DNA of 64,000 nucleotides from Anisakis pegreffii (lineage: Eukaryota; Nematoda; Chromadorea; Rhabditida; Anisakidae), in assembly GCA_035041965.1 (NCBI GenBank), contig JAPYMA010000632.1, positions 62,001-126,000 of the forward strand, written 5' to 3'. The position numbers and the translations under genes were made by a program. The notes under the pieces are model-generated. The model did no database searches. It had not been told where the DNA came from and saw nothing but the letters and a program-made list of their open reading frames with translations. Below are positions 11,315 to 26,290 of this stretch, one piece after another (position 1 is the first letter of the stretch; each line of letters opens with the position of its first letter).

Positions 11315-14300
11315 CTGAACGCGATTTATCACCTCGGGAAATTCGATTTTTCCACGAAAATTCGATGTTACATTTTTACAAATCTTTGATGATCTAAGTG
11401 TAAAATGTGAGTCTCGACGAGTGTCATTCTAAAGCCATCGAAGGTGGTACATGTTAGTTCTGTTAACGGAAATAGTGTACGAATGAGAGCTTGTCTTTAT
11501 TCACAAGCGTATTGTTATGAGTTGAGTTAATGCAATGCGCATGGTTTCAGTGTAAAGCGTTATGAATCCTGTTCTGTGGATAAATAGTGAATGCTTCAAA
11601 AATATAATACAAACACACTAAATGAAGCCGTATTCATTTGAAGTTAGGTCAAACTGCAGTAATATCTTTGACGTTTGAAATCACTATTATCTCTGACGTT
11701 TGAAATCGCTCAACGGAAAGTATTTTCAAAGTGCTCTGAACATATTGGCAATTGCTTCAGCTGATGAATGCTGTTGACAAATGCAACAAACAATAAAATG
11801 ATGGAAATTCTGTTAGTTTGCTGATAATAGTGGAAAATGAGTTTGGAGGAGGTTTTGTGCGTATGGAAGAACTAGCAAAATAACAAATGCTCCTAAATTT
11901 TCATTCATTGTGAATAATCATCCAAAATAAACGCCCTTCGAGAAATAGTCATAAACTTATAAAGAAGTTAATTGCTCGATGAATGTTGTTTACCGGGACT
12001 GCTGACAGCAATCTGAAATGAAATCACGAAACTGCAACAGAGAAGGCAATAATCGACCGTTTGACTAGAACGCAACATTGCCCAAAGACAAAACGGGTCG
12101 GTCGATAATTGATGAAAGTGAAAAAGTGAAATTTATTGAAAGCATTGCTGGAACCGAAACGAAATAAGTTAGTATCAATATGATAATTTATTTACTACAA
12201 CGTTGAAAGTTTTGAATATGACTGAAGTTAAATGGAGAATGCTTTCGTTCACTTATTAACTACTGACCTATGCATTCATGCATCCATCCATTGATAAATC
12301 AATCAACAACTCATTACTAGCATATAAATCCATGTGATCAATAAATTTTGATACTTTTTCCCCATTCGAGTCTTCCATTCTCTCGAGTTATCTCGTGGGA
12401 TATCCACCAATCGAAACGATCACTTTTTACGAGCCTCAAAACTACTCTGTGTTTACTCGAATCAAATGAAGCGTGTATGATGTAAATTAGCGACTGATGA
12501 ATAAAGTGAATGCAAACGAAATCGACAGCAAGTTTGTCGAGAACGGTACATGTCATATTAATCAAGACATCGCACAGACCTGTGCAACGTATGTCAACGT
12601 CACCACCGCTCGATGCTCATTTAATCGCTCATCATTGCATGCACCTGCATCATGATTCGTTTCATATCCCTTATATTCCCATTTTGCGCCATGCATTTCG
12701 ACACTGGCCGATTATATTGATCGATTTTGCTATCTGATCGTTGATGATTTCGAGTTTCGTCAACAGTGATTGTTGAGTTAAAATCAAATTTTTGTTATTG
12801 TTCTTTTTCTGGAACCTACTGAAGTGCTATATCCTCGCCAATCCTCTTCGAAATTTTCCCAGAGAAGATGTTCGCACATCTTCAGAGATTGATACTTTTC
12901 GGTGTTCGAGACTAAACGTTAGCGTTAATTCATTTCGACGTCATATTATCTGACTAGTACGATTTGAAGAAATTTATTCATTCATTAATTCACGTCTAAT
13001 CACACGAGAGAATTTTCTTGAAATATTTCAAAGTCATTCTTTTTTGCGGTTATAAATATTGATTCATTCCGTTTGTGAGTGATTTGTGAGCAATGACTGA
13101 CTTGTGCGTCATTTATGAATGATTTTTTTCATTCCATCGATGAATGATGATAATATTTGCTTTCATTTCGTTTTCTTTCGGTTCAATAAATTTGATTGTG
13201 GCCACAAAAGTGATGCGCACAAATATCTGATGGTTTCGTACAATTAGTGTATAAAGCAAACAATAATAACAATTAATTAATCCGTTAATTTTTACCAAAT
13301 CCCCGTTTCACTTCGACACTGCTCTTCGTTTCACTGGCTACTGTTAGCGAGGTAATGTGAAACGCGGATTAAACTGAAACAACAAATATGATCGCAACAA
13401 TCGATAAACATCTCACTATGAGATTATACCGATTATACGATTCACATAGAGGATAGATTCATTTTTGAACAGTTATCCTCTTTACATGAACAGCGCTGAC
13501 AATGAGTTTATTATGTTTGCATTTGAAAAGATCAAAAATCATTACGCATCAGATTCATTTGAAAAAATCAGATATCACTATTCATGTAACAGCACTGAGT
13601 TTACAATGTATACAGAGATGAAACAATAAATCTGTATTCATCTCCTCATTTCATCATCATGAAAACGATGAATGCAAGTAGTTGGCCATCATTTATTGCA
13701 CATTCAATTGATGTGAGTTGAATCGTCGTTTGTCTTTGCACGTTTCGGATCAATGCTAGTAAGATAAGAGCACGGCGCGTTTATTCGGGGTGATTTTCGA
13801 TTAGAACGATTAAAGAAATACCATTGCTTCATTCATTAATTCATTCATATCTATTTTCCGCTTGCGTATTTCCGCATATTCCTTATTTGTTACTGATAGT
13901 GAATGGATGTTGAGAGATTGTATAAACTGTACGTATCCTGTCGTATAAATTCTATAAAGCATATCCTGTTTCCTCTTTCTAAATGCTTTGATCATCTGTA
14001 AAGTAAAGATCACTTACGCGATTACCGTTCTTTTCTGTTACGGATATTGTTTGAAAACTATAAAAGCATCTCTCCAGTACTCACTCATCTTAATTGAGAG
14101 TTTCGACCTACCCACTTACGCATTTCGTAATAGGAAGTGCTTCGACTAGTTCACAGAACATTTTGTAGCAGAAAGTGCCTCATGGTCAGTGCAAAGTGCT
14201 CCTATTGTTTGCTTCAATGAGAGTGTTAATCCATTGCATGTAGCGAAGATATCTTTTATCACAGAAGTATAATACACTCAATAAACTTTCAATGAATACG

Positions 14301-14980
14301 AAAAAAGAATGATTTGGTGGATATTATTATTTCCAACGAATGCAACTGCAAAAATCCTCGCCAGAAATTGAAATTAATAAACCGATCGTTTGTACTGTTT
14401 GTGTGCTGCTGCCTCATTATTTGATGTTCGATCATGACAACGATCAAACACGCAATTATTCATTTATTCAAAAGACCGTTGGCATTTCGGCGCTTAACGC
14501 AAGGATTATCAACACGAACGATTACTTTGTGGGGATGGATAAGGCACGAAGTATTGCACAGGTTTGAGGCGTGTATTTGCAAGGTCACATGCAGATGCAT
14601 CAACTGTATTCAGAGTTAGAAATAGACGAGATTTTGAAATGAAATGGAAATTATTTTGAAGATTCGAAATGCCAACAAATCGAGTGATTCGGATGTTATT
14701 TCCTAATTTATTATCAGAATGACTTCCACCAACTTTTCTCTTCTATTGCACAGTATTATTTTAGAGTTTATACATTTAACGAGCGTTCAACAATCCCTTT
14801 TTCATTGCGTTTTTGATATGGTCGAGAACTTGATTTGTGACAGTGGCGACAAATATCTTTCTGACGAATCTTTTCGACGTTTCTAACTACTCACGTTTTG
14901 ACTAGCCACAGTATTCAATAAAAAATATCAGACAGAGATTAATAACGTTTATTTTATCACTGTCAGTAAACGTTCCGAAA

Positions 14981-15060
14981 AGATGTTATGATAATTTCAA
15001 ATTCGCTATGATAATTTCAAATTCGCTATGATAATTTCAAAAGATGTTATGATAGTTTCA
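14981..15060. repeat. Tandem repeat, four 20-bp units
   Basis: Four units centred on TATGATAATTTCAA. The two central units are identical, and the outer two carry AGATGTTATG in place of ATTCGCTATG. No coding role is apparent. Confidence 0.85.
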
Positions 15061-18000
15061 TAATCTTCTCGCCTGTATGATCACAAAGTCAAACAAATAC
15101 TTATTAGCATTAGCATGCGAAATATCGTATGTTTGACTGAAATAAGAGGCCTAAAAATAAAGAAGCAGTGCTAAATTAACTCCGTGAAACTTCTCTTTTC
15201 CTTCACCACCACCAAATTACTGAGACCACTTCAAAGACTTAATGAAATTGTTCGAAAAATCAGTGAAAAATTTGTTTTCGAACAGAGTGAAATGATGAAA
15301 AATGTTTTTGAAATGCTCCACCTCGCTTATTTTGCTTTTTTAAAGGAAGCAAACAAAATTCTATCAACTGATACAATTCGAACACCACGGGAAGCATGTA
15401 GTCACTGGACTGACTGCATTTTTTACATAACTTCATTGCGTATGAACAACTAACACACAATAAGCTCCAACATACCAGTCGAATTTGTGTTTTTATCATT
15501 ACGTCGTTTTTGTTATTGATAGCTAATTCAATCAACTAAGCTCATACATATGAATCGAATCGTCACTCGCGCTCAATTTTAATAATTCTTAATTTCTCCA
15601 GTTTCATTCTCAAAGTGGAGGGAGTAAATCACAAAAATCACCTCCATTTACAAACTGTTTCTAAATCTCTTTCAAATTTGAGTTCTTCAGTTTCCGTTTG
15701 GTTCCATGCAACAACAGAACGTTTTGGAACAAAAATGACAGTGAATAACATCGAGTGCCACCACCACTCAACAGCGGCAATCACAACAGCTGATGTCTCA
15801 GATTTGCATTCAACGGTTCGTGCTTCTTCCTTCAATTTTATTCTTTAAAAAGAAATTCCCCGTTCTCAATGTTTGCCTATTCTCCATATTACGATTTGTG
15901 CATTGCTACATTATGATCATATCGTTTATATAGTATGGATTATTGAAAGCTTGTTTATACATCCATAAACAATGGGACCCACACGGTGTGCAGGTATCGT
16001 CGACATTCAGAAATGAGCCAAACCATTGATATGACGACCGTAATTCAGCGAGTACGTATTTGTGTTATGTTAATTGTTAAGTGCGATAGTGCGGGCGATA
16101 ACAACGTATCTATCTCACTGTGAGTGTGTGACAGTTCTGGATTAGCAGACATTCCGATGATACTGCTGAAGTCAAAATTACTGAACAGTTAACGCGTGCA
16201 ATGATGAACGGTGAGAGGCACTGTAAGCGATGGACTGTAAGCGGGCATTAGAAGTTAGCATGCAATTCGAATCAGAATACAGTTATAAGCGATCGCAACA
16301 GCTCTCGAACGTACTACCATGATCGAATTTGCATACACGCAGAGTATATCGCTGAATCGATCGATTCATACGAACAACTGAGCATGAACCTACTGATTCA
16401 TGTTCATTTACCAACGAAACGCTTCAACAATTCTACCTTTGACAGTCACAACCCGCAAATCTTTCTCCTTCATTTCTCATCTCATCTCAATTCATATTCA
16501 TTTTCTCAACTCATAAATTGTAATTCAAAAAGTGAATGCAACTATTTCCAGCATCCATCCAATTTACGAACGCAATTTCAGAGCTTATTATAAATATTCT
16601 ATTTTCCCAGCTATTTATATTCCTGAATAGTGCTCATTTCATACCAAAAAAAAATTTTTTTGCATGGTCGAACCGAAATTGTAAGTAGCTGTCCTTTCCT
16701 TACGAGATTACGACATTATGCAATGTTCTGTCTCATGAATGGTTTAGGTTTCTTTAAATCTTTTTTACAAGTGAACAGAATTCGTTTACGCTGACCTTCA
16801 AAAATTAATGCAATGAAAGCAAATAAAGAATATTGTTGAAATATGAGAAATAGAATCATTGTCGTGAAGGTTAACATTGAGTTGCATGTGATCAATCGTT
16901 TATTATAAAGCGCTTGTAAACCAAATAAAACAGAATCTCACTGATCCACTCTAATAAGCCATTCTCTGAACGTTGTTATGTCTTCAATTTCACATTTCGA
17001 GCAATTTCATTTGTAGCGACTAATGAGTAACGGTGAGTTGCATGTCTCTTAAATAGTTTCCCTCTTCTTAAAGGCCGCTACGCAACAAAAGCTGACTCCA
17101 ACAGACTGACATCTTCAATTTATTTGTTTCGTTCATCAAATATGCCACTAAATTCATCTAGAGTCGTGCTTGGTCAACTCCAAGTAATGCTGTTGAGTAT
17201 TTTTTGTGTCCTTCTTTTCAAAGCGCTTTTCATTTTCATTAGAATTTTTTCAGCCGTTATTCGTCATGAAATGACCTTTCTATGGTTCCAATAAATTCAC
17301 AAAATGACGCGTCTTTCTACTTTTATCTGCATCACTTCAGTTGTTGCAAATAAAACCTGCATTTTTTGCATCGTTTTACGGCTATTGATGTTTCTCTGCC
17401 GCACTTTCGGCAAAGTGTTTTGTTCAGCAGTCCTGGGAACAGAACAAGAATGAAACGCAAAGAACGATCTGACTGGAACACAAACATCACTGGTGATGGC
17501 CACTGATAAGCATCAATGCTGAATGGGCATGTAGTCATTCGTTTCCATTACGAAGTACCATCTTCGAGGTCATATTACAACTCAATTTTAGGTCATTGCT
17601 CTTCATTAGAACATATTGAATTGCTTTTTATGCACACCAATCCTCCGCATATCTTTCGATCACTTCCACACTTCACAACTCATTAATGATGAATTTTTTG
17701 CAGAATTATTTGTCAGTATTACATTCGTTTGTAATTCATTGATATTCTCTTTGGTTTGTTAAGTTCATTGTGTAAATAAAGAATTATTTTTCTTATACGG
17801 TGCCGTTTACGGATGGTTGTGTTATTATACTACACAAGGGACGACGGGAAGTCAGATAGTGTTGAGCTTTGCCTCATTTCAACAGTGAATAATTGCTCAA
17901 ACAATTGCTTACGATTGCTCAAACGTCTCATAAAAATGGCTCCAAATATCTCTCAATCAATCAAAAAATGCGATTTTTTAAGAGACCTTTCAGTCAGTAC

Positions 18001-20551
18001 AAAGTGTTTATGTGCATTAGTTGAACATGATTTATGTGCAATGTGCAGCAGAAAGATATGTGGATGGATGGATGATGCGTTGTTCCTGGGAAGAGGAGAT
18101 TCATTTGTGTCTGTTGTTCATCTCTTATGCAATACATTCATGTTGAATGTGAACATTATTTCGATCATTATGCAAATTAAATGATACGATCGAATCCGAC
18201 CGACACAGATCTATTCTCATTCGAAAACTGCACTCAAGATGAAAATTGACAGCGAATAATGCTGCCGTCGTTTACAAATATCAATGTGGCATTTCTTAAG
18301 CATACGCTTACCAATTGCTTGTTGCGTTTAGCATAGTTTATTGAACGTAGTAGCATTTAGCGAACCAAATCGTCTTCGAATGGTATTTATTGTTTGATTG
18401 TTTTCATGAAAATAGCCGTGAAAATTGTTCTAGGATACGATGATTTATTTGAATGAGATGAATGTGTAATATGAAATCAAGCAGCACGTTGCATCATTTA
18501 GGGATAGCAATGAATTCGGCGGTGATTGAAGCGACACTGCAATTGGTTTTAATCATAAATGAACCCTTTACATCGCATTTTCAATACTTCAACCTCTTCA
18601 CATTCACCACAAAAATTATGTGCATGCATATTTTACTATTTATAGTTAGTCACTTTCTTTAGATTGCTTTAAATGTTTTTTTGGCTTATCGATTTTGTTG
18701 AGTAAATTCAAGGTGCGAGTGTTGAATGGAGTCGGATTAGGTAACTTCCTGTTCTTTCGGCGCACCAGCTGCGAAATCGTATGCGTTAAATATGCTAGTC
18801 ATGGGCATAATCGTGCCCTCCAAATACCTCTCAAATGGCTCCAAATATCTTAGATGAAGTCTGTAGATGTGCTTTTGTTGCTGCGAAATTTTTCATAGCA
18901 CACCCTGGTTGGATGTTCGTCATTATTAGAGCGATTGCTTCTATTCACTCTCAAATTATTCCAGTACCACAAGCACTTACATATTCTTTGATTTCAATCG
19001 GTTGCTTTTCAGTTGCGAATTACGATCAGTATCGAATTTAGTAACTGATCGAAAATAGGCGTATAATCAGTGAGTATCAAATGTGATCCTCGCTTGATAA
19101 TGAGGCTGGCGTTTGATAACTGCGACAATTTTAGATAGTTGCAGGATTGAAATGATGCCTCGGATTAGATAACTTCCAAAAAGTGAACTGAAAGGATTTA
19201 TCGTCAAAAGACCAGTTCTGCTCGATCGGAAATAATTTTGAATGGATTTACGTGTTTATTATCGCGAATGCATGTACTGTATTTCCTCTTCAAATCAAAT
19301 GGTTATTATTTCCATGGTATTAGTACCATAGAACGTCGAAACGACACCATTATGCCATTAAATTCAACTCTTTTGTTCAGTATCAATTGCGCCGAAGTGC
19401 GTTCTCCTGTATTGATCCTGTGTATTTCTCCATCAGCTATCACCAGTTTCATAGTTTATTCCGGAATCCCATCACAATATGATTCGTAATCTCCGCTACA
19501 TTTCTTTGAAATTTCTAGTCAACAAAAATATTTCATTGATCAAAAGTAAACTTCAGAACACAAATATATTTTCTTGTTTTGCTCATGTGAGTCGTCACAT
19601 TTTGCATGGTAACAATCAGAGTAAGTATTTCTCATTCACCAAGCCCTTCCTCAACACACATTTAATGCTAATGACAGCAATAAATCTAATAATGACATTC
19701 ATTCACCGAAAAGTTCAATACAACGCGGACACAAAAAGTGCTACTACATTCAATTTCTTTTGACAGCTCTATTCACCCTCAAATGTGACATATTTATGAG
19801 ATAATTTGCAGTGTACGGTTGAAAGTCACCTGAAATAATTCGCAGTTGGATTGAAGTTTGATGCAAAACAATAAATATACGCTGTTCTCAGATAATTACC
19901 TGGATCGGCCAGGCTATCAAACGTTTATAATGTTGCTGGTCACAATGCTCGCGTTTCCGTGCGCATTGTTTTAGCCTCAGTTTACGCCATCCCGCTGGCT
20001 AGGCGAGCAGTAAATAATTTAGTCGTGAATATTTTGCCGTGAACAACCGAGTAAATAATTAGTCGCCGTGAATATTTTGCATAATTAAACGCAGTCAAAT
20101 ACCAATTCAGTAAATAATCATTACTCTAATAAAATAAATATTCCGCGCCGATCGCTCATTGCGATTGACGAAACAACCACTCGATGTCCAAGTAGTAATT
20201 AATAACATTACTCGAATAAAATAAATCAGAGATAATGTTTCGAAATATTTCGATATTTCGCTCATTGCCATTATCTCAGATATTTTTTCTGACGATTACG
20301 ATTTGTTATTAGTCACCGATAATTGTACATGTGACTGTGATAATAAACCATCATTCTATCGTCTGCACATCACCTACCTATTTGTTCCAACAGTTTTATG
20401 AGGTCATAACTGAATGAAATGCAACAAAGTTGAGTCCTCAAATCATATTCCATATCATATTTTCGCGAGTGATCTCACAGATACGAGTCCATGCTGGAAT
20501 CTATATAAATTTGGTAGATACTGGTAGATATCTTCAAAATACAGTAACTTG

Positions 20552-20627
20552 CTTTGGAACGCTACCGATAGTTAGGTCCAGAATGTAATTTTACATTCTA
20601 AACCTAACTATCGGTAGCGTTCCAAAG
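20552..20627. repeat. Long foldback, 37-nt arms with 2-nt spacer
   Basis: Arms 20552-20588 and 20591-20627 are complementary with two mismatches. The outer part begins CTTTGGAACGCTACCGATAG. Such a tight palindrome would extrude as a cruciform or give a strong RNA hairpin. It may be a small foldback transposon or a replication-born inverted duplication. Confidence 0.9.
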
Positions 20628-22424
20628 TGATATTTTCTTAACTTCGGCGAAATAACAGAACCACCATGCAAATACCATTGTCAAAAGAGTAATATATGGG
20701 TTCTTTTCCTGCACAGCGATCACAAGTAGCCGAATTGATTGCCATTTTTTACCATTGGACTAATGATGTGAACAAAAACAAGAAACCATTGGTGGTTTGT
20801 CATGTACGAAACATGAAAACTTTTCATATTACACTTTGATGACGATGAGTTGGTTCATTGCATCATTCATCAACCACTGCAACACAAAAACTTTGTCGAA
20901 TTTTTTCAAAAAATTCATTCGAAATATTAAAAATGCGATGATTTGTTTGCCATCATCATTGAAATGGCACAATTTTTTGTGCAACTCTCATTTTGATTCG
21001 GTCGAAATTATTATCAACTTGAAAAATAATAATCGGTTGATGATCATTAAAATGTGAATGAATATTGGTTTTGTGTGTGCAGTTATTCGGTGGTCGTTGT
21101 TTGAGTGTGCCTCGAATCGCACTCAATTAAGACGAAATTCTCTCGAAGTTTTGTTCCGTTCATTTTTTGTTTTTATGCATCCACTCGGCCGTTATTTCGG
21201 ATGAGTTTTATTGTTGAATTCATATTTTTCAGGTGCAAGTTTACAATCGAAATTGATTGAATCTCAATTAGACATTTTATTTCCCCAAACAAAAACTTTC
21301 TGTTCATTCTTCACAAATCTGGAAGAACAATAAATGCAGAAAATAAATCAATTCATTTGAATTCTTCCTGTTTCGCTCAACTGATCAGTTCTCGTTAAAA
21401 ATGGTTTTTTTGATGTATCAGTTCGTTCGCAGCGCTCATAAAACATATGGCATTCCAATGGAACTTGCTTTGATTAGTTTACCGAAAAGAATTTGATTGA
21501 GAACGCCGTGTCATCTGTTGTTTCTCATTATTTTATGAATGCTAATTGAATAGTTGATAACTGCGATGATAACTTACTTGAAATTGGCTTTGATATACAT
21601 TCTGACGTCGAGAAATCAAATGTGAGGTTCGAGCGAACACTCGTTGCAATCATTAGCAGTTTTCGAGTTGTGTTCTCGGTTGATCGCGGTCATGCATACC
21701 ATACCTACGGTTTCGTCGTAATTAGTCGATGCATTAGCTTTAGAACGTTACTTTTTGCATGAATATGAACGTTTCGATCTCGTCGTGATGGATGATAACC
21801 TTCAACGATAAGATGTCTTTGTTCGATGATAAGGCAGTAGTGCAACGCTTTTGAGTGCAGAAAGCCTTCAAATGTAGCAGCAAAGAACGGAGTGCAGTTT
21901 GACTTCCTGATTCCGCTTTTGACTGAAATTGAAAGAGTAATGTTCATTGGAATGTTGTTCGTTTTGATGTGGAGCAACGATGTCGGCCTACGATTGCCTT
22001 ATCAATACTTCGCGTTATCATTGATAAGGACAAGTTCGGGACGAGATTTCATCATTTTTGTGTTCATCATTCACCGAGTTCATTCATATTGCAACGTGCT
22101 AACTGAAAATGAACTCAACTATATGTATCAGTTTTCTTTCGCATCATAAAAGTGCAAAGTATCACTGAACGGTCATTCTCTGAAAAAAACTCAAATGAAT
22201 GCGCGTTTTGGCATCAGCTTTAATCGATCGTTACGCAATCGTTATTGAAGATAATTTCAGTTGTTATCAAGCAGCACTTATCAATTTCACATCCATCCAT
22301 CGTACACTAAAGATACGAACTTATTAAACGATCCAGTTCAATCTTCTGATTGAGAGAGGAAAAAACTACTGAGTTTCGATTGAAACGAAACGACTAAAGT
22401 TATATATGATTGTTGTGCGGAAGT

Positions 22425-25029
22425 ATGCCAGGATTAAGTGCATTAGGTGTTATTCGCATTGAAGATCCTCATGAATATTACATGAAGGTAAGTTGAATAA
22501 CATATCAGCACATTTGCTTCCATCTCTTATTGATAACAACGCCTATCTCAAGCGCTTGTTCTCTTCGTGATCTATTCTGATGAATGAAAACCGCCCTAAT
22601 TTAATGCATAAGAATTGAGTTTTCTCTGTCGTGAAAACGAAAACCTCGCCAAAATCGTATCTTGAAATGCGTCCCCGAACAACAGAATCCCTCTTCAACT
22701 ACATTCCTGAAAACATGCTCACTACTCACCGTATGTATATCTGATGATTGACTGCTGTTTATGAACTGATTGACCAGTGTTGTCAATCCAGATGATTGTC
22801 AATAACAAATAATATTTTGAATGTACGTAATATGGAGTGGATGGATACGACGCATCTGTTGCACTGCGTTGTTGTTCTTGTTCAAATTGTAACAATGAAC
22901 GTTCGTTGTCATATCTTCAAAAGGCAACTAACTGATCAAAGATTTGGGTCAAATCATTGCTCGAAAGCGTGAATATCGTTTCACTAATCAGCTGCGTTCT
23001 AATCACTTCACCCTCTTTTGAGTCAACTTTCAGCCCGTATCGCCCATTTATATGATTAAGTTATTATCGAAATACCACTTGAATGCTACTATTTTTGTTA
23101 CTTCGTTCATTGATAATAGTCATTTGTCGAATAGACTCTGTTTGTTGGACTACTTTTCGTATGGGACGTATGAATCGATAATGATTATTTCTAAAATCAG
23201 AACTCAAGCAAGCGAATAAGCAGCTGTTATTTTGATGTTGTGAACAAGGAAATAAGGAATGCAATCAACACTCTTTTCAGTTGACTGCGACTATTAATTA
23301 GAGACTATGTCGTTTTGAACTAGTTTGTTGATGTTGAAAACGTGAGTTTGATTGTAATCGGCAAAACAAAAACATCTCATCACCAGTGATGTTTTCACTT
23401 TGTGTTCAAGTCAAATTTTATTTCGAAATCTTTTGACTTATCTCTTGAAAAATTTATGTCTCATTGTCATTTTCATGCTATTACATGCACAGGAAATTAA
23501 TTCATTGCTCGATCATGTACTTCACTTCATAGATTGTTTGAATCTGAAACTGGATTTGGTGTCACTCACTCACCACCAACCATATTTGAATGTAACACAA
23601 AACTGTAGTAATCATCTAATTGTGTGCGTGAATTGCTGCGTTTCGTGACAAGTTTTGTTTGTAATTTGGAAGTTTCTGAATAATTTTTCGCTCCTTGAAA
23701 ACTTCTTTCGTTAATTTCATTTTTATTGTTGCTCGCAGAGTATGCGCGTTTCTTCGTTTTTATCTCATGCTAAAGGTTTTTCATAATTCAGCCGCAGTTC
23801 TTTGAAGTGATCAAAGAAGCGTTCAAAATTACTACGTAAATGAGCCATTTTGAAATACGTCCTCATATCTGTCTTTCCATTCAATAATATAATATCAACC
23901 AAATATGCCAATCAACGTCTCCAAATCATCTGATTATCATTCACACTTGTGTCAATCATAATTGCGTGCGGTCATGAGATTGCCAATAATCTCTATTAGA
24001 ATGATAAATATTCTTTCGTTGCTGACTGTGAGTGTGAGGGGTAATGCCATTATTATTGCATGATGATAGTGTTGTTGAGTCATATCATTAAACTGACTCC
24101 AAAACAGGACTAACTTCTCATTAGAATGTCTTCACATACCTAACATTCATTAAAAGCATATACAATATTACATAATTAAATATCACATCGTATGAATTTA
24201 TATCACTTTGAACACTTTGAATAGAAATTATAATACGGATGGTCGGTATCGCGAAGTCTTAACTGTTGTTCAATGCGCGTTTTATCAGGTGTAGATTTCA
24301 AATTAAAGAAAATTCAGCGAATTGATGAGTTTTTAATACTGCCTTCGGTAATGTCACTAGTTGTCGATGTCGATGGTTGAAATCAGTCGTTGATTAATTC
24401 CTGCGTCTCATTCATTCACAAGTTGATGAAATCAGAAATGGCTGTTAGCTTTCGCAATCAGGAAACAGTCCTGTTCAGCAGTCCCTATCTAATATCTATA
24501 TCATGAAGATAGCGCCCTATCAAAGTTGATCACTCTCTAGTACCGATCGTTCTCGATAGGAACTTTGATCTATCTTATTTCATAGGCAGTGTTTCTATTG
24601 TAAACATGGTTGGCAGCAGCTTTCAAGTTTTTCAAGCATAACTTATTCCACAGCCACTCCAACGTGAGAGTATGTTTCTTTTCAGTTGAAAGTTTTAAAA
24701 ATCTTTCGGAAATTTTCCCTTCTTTTCAGGAATACGGAGACAAACAAGCGTTGACAAGTGAAAAGGCGAACGGTGACTCACAAGTAAGTGACGAATGCGA
24801 AACAGTTGTCGAAGAGGCGAGCACATCGTCGGATAGCAATCACAATAAGAAAAACGATAGTGGTTGGAATAAAGTTCACACTCACATACAGCAATTATCC
24901 AATACAATCATCAAGAGTATTCCATCAAAATTGCATTCAAGGTTTATCTCATTTACTATTCAATTCTTCATTTCAACGTTTTCTTCAGTTTTTCTTACGA
25001 ACATCATTAACATTTTTCACAGAGGCTAG
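22425..25029 (+). CDS. Candidate small acidic, disordered protein
   Basis: Exon 1 (22425-22487) starts MPGLSALGVIRIEDPHEYYM and ends at a consensus GTAAGT donor in phase 0. Exon 2 (24730-24941) follows a TTCTTTTCAG acceptor, also phase 0. It begins EYGDKQALTSEK, has an acidic/Ser-rich centre (VSDECETVVEEASTSSDS) and ends with a helical, basic stretch (WNKVHTHIQQLSNTIIKSIP). A last short exon at about 25023-25029 would add two residues and stop, giving about 93 residues in all. No signal peptide or known domain is seen. The middle intron is 2.2 kb, so intermediate exons may be missing. The splice sites are good, but the product is unrecognised. Confidence 0.35.
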
Positions 25030-26290
25030 CCACTATGTACATGTTACAAGTAATAAAAATGCCATTCAAATTTTCATGTGAAAATTATTATGTCATTCTT
25101 TTTAGAAGTGAATTTTCGATATCGTTGTCTATCTTTCACAATACGTCTCTCACCTGGCCATCATAGTGTCCACAAATGGTAAACTTCCGCATAATATCTT
25201 CAAATAACGGCATTGTTTGTCATCAGTTAAAAATAACTCTTTCATCAGTAAGAGGATTGCCGAGGGGAAATGCTCACGAGAAATCAATGAAGAAGTGAGA
25301 CAGAAAACATTTATCGGGAATGCATTGAACGGACAATGAGCAAAGTAAATAACATTAAATGCTAAGGTATTCCATTCCACTTGAGCGTTCTGCAACCTGA
25401 ATGATGCCGCGTTCGTTCTATCCCCACATCTCAACTCTACAATTATATTTTTATCGACATGATGTTCGTTCGCAAATGAATATCCTCTTTCTTGTGCTGA
25501 ACAATTACAGATGAGATAGATAGATAGATGGATGCTTATCACTTTTGACTGATATTCGAATTACGTTCACCTTTGACTGATTGGATTAATTTCAAAAAGT
25601 TTCACTAGCAGCATATGAAAGTTGAAATGCTTTTCTTGATAACCACAAAAACTCTTTTATTGACCATTCTAAGACTCGAATTGAGTCAATAACCATTTAT
25701 GGACAATACATAATCGCAATCGTTTCTTTATTTCTCATGAATTTTTATACGAGCCAATCCGAATGAACCATTCAACCGACTTTCTTTTCGTTTATCACAT
25801 CAATGTCTATTCTATTCACCGAATACATATCGTAGGCACACATTTTTTTGCGTACTCCTTCCTTGCATCGATTTGAGCCGTCACATTTATGAAGCGGCGC
25901 AATCGAAAACGCGAAAGCGTTTCACGATAAATGCGAAAACGGTTAAACACCCAAATTGAATTGAACGAAGCATTACCAAAAAGATTACAATGCATAAACA
26001 AGGAAAATTTTTAATGCATATACTCGATGGTGAAGTGTTTTTTAGATGCGAAATTTAAGAAAACAACAACTTAGATAAGAATAACAATTTAATGACCGAT
26101 AATGAGTGGAACACATAAAAGAAACTGAAGTGAGACAATTATAAAATTAGGCAAACCAGCGTGTAACTATAGATGAAACAAAACGAGAAGAAAATGTGTA
26201 ATTATTTTGAGGGGAACGTGAAAACAGCACTGAAAACATTGGATATATAATGGAACATCAATTGAGGATGACACATGGCATTCGTAATCA

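Larger units (their letters stand above)
11315..22424. other. 11 kb without a recognisable gene
   Basis: Open frames reach 123 codons (17813-18184, plus strand) but carry no recognised motif and no good splice partners. A Cys-rich minus-strand piece near 17370-17435 is discussed among rejected items. The interval contains a 20-bp tandem repeat (14981-15060), degenerate direct repeats near 20010-20080 and a long foldback (20552-20627). It may include introns of a gene not recognised here. Confidence 0.5.

Noticed and set aside
17370..17435. Minus-strand short exon-like piece with CRKC...CKKC, resembling a zinc ribbon.
   Set aside because: Only about 20 residues with Cys pairs, and neighbouring sequence gives no start or further domain; probably chance.
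17813..18184. Plus-strand open frame of 123 codons.
   Set aside because: Codon content and composition look random; no motif, signal peptide or splice partner. A 17-bp match near 18835 is too short to mean duplication.
25154..25496. Minus-strand open stretch of 113 codons with a plausible acceptor and donor.
   Set aside because: No family motif, no partner exons with support, and open frames of 130 codons occur by chance in this window (one lies antisense to the phosphatase exons).
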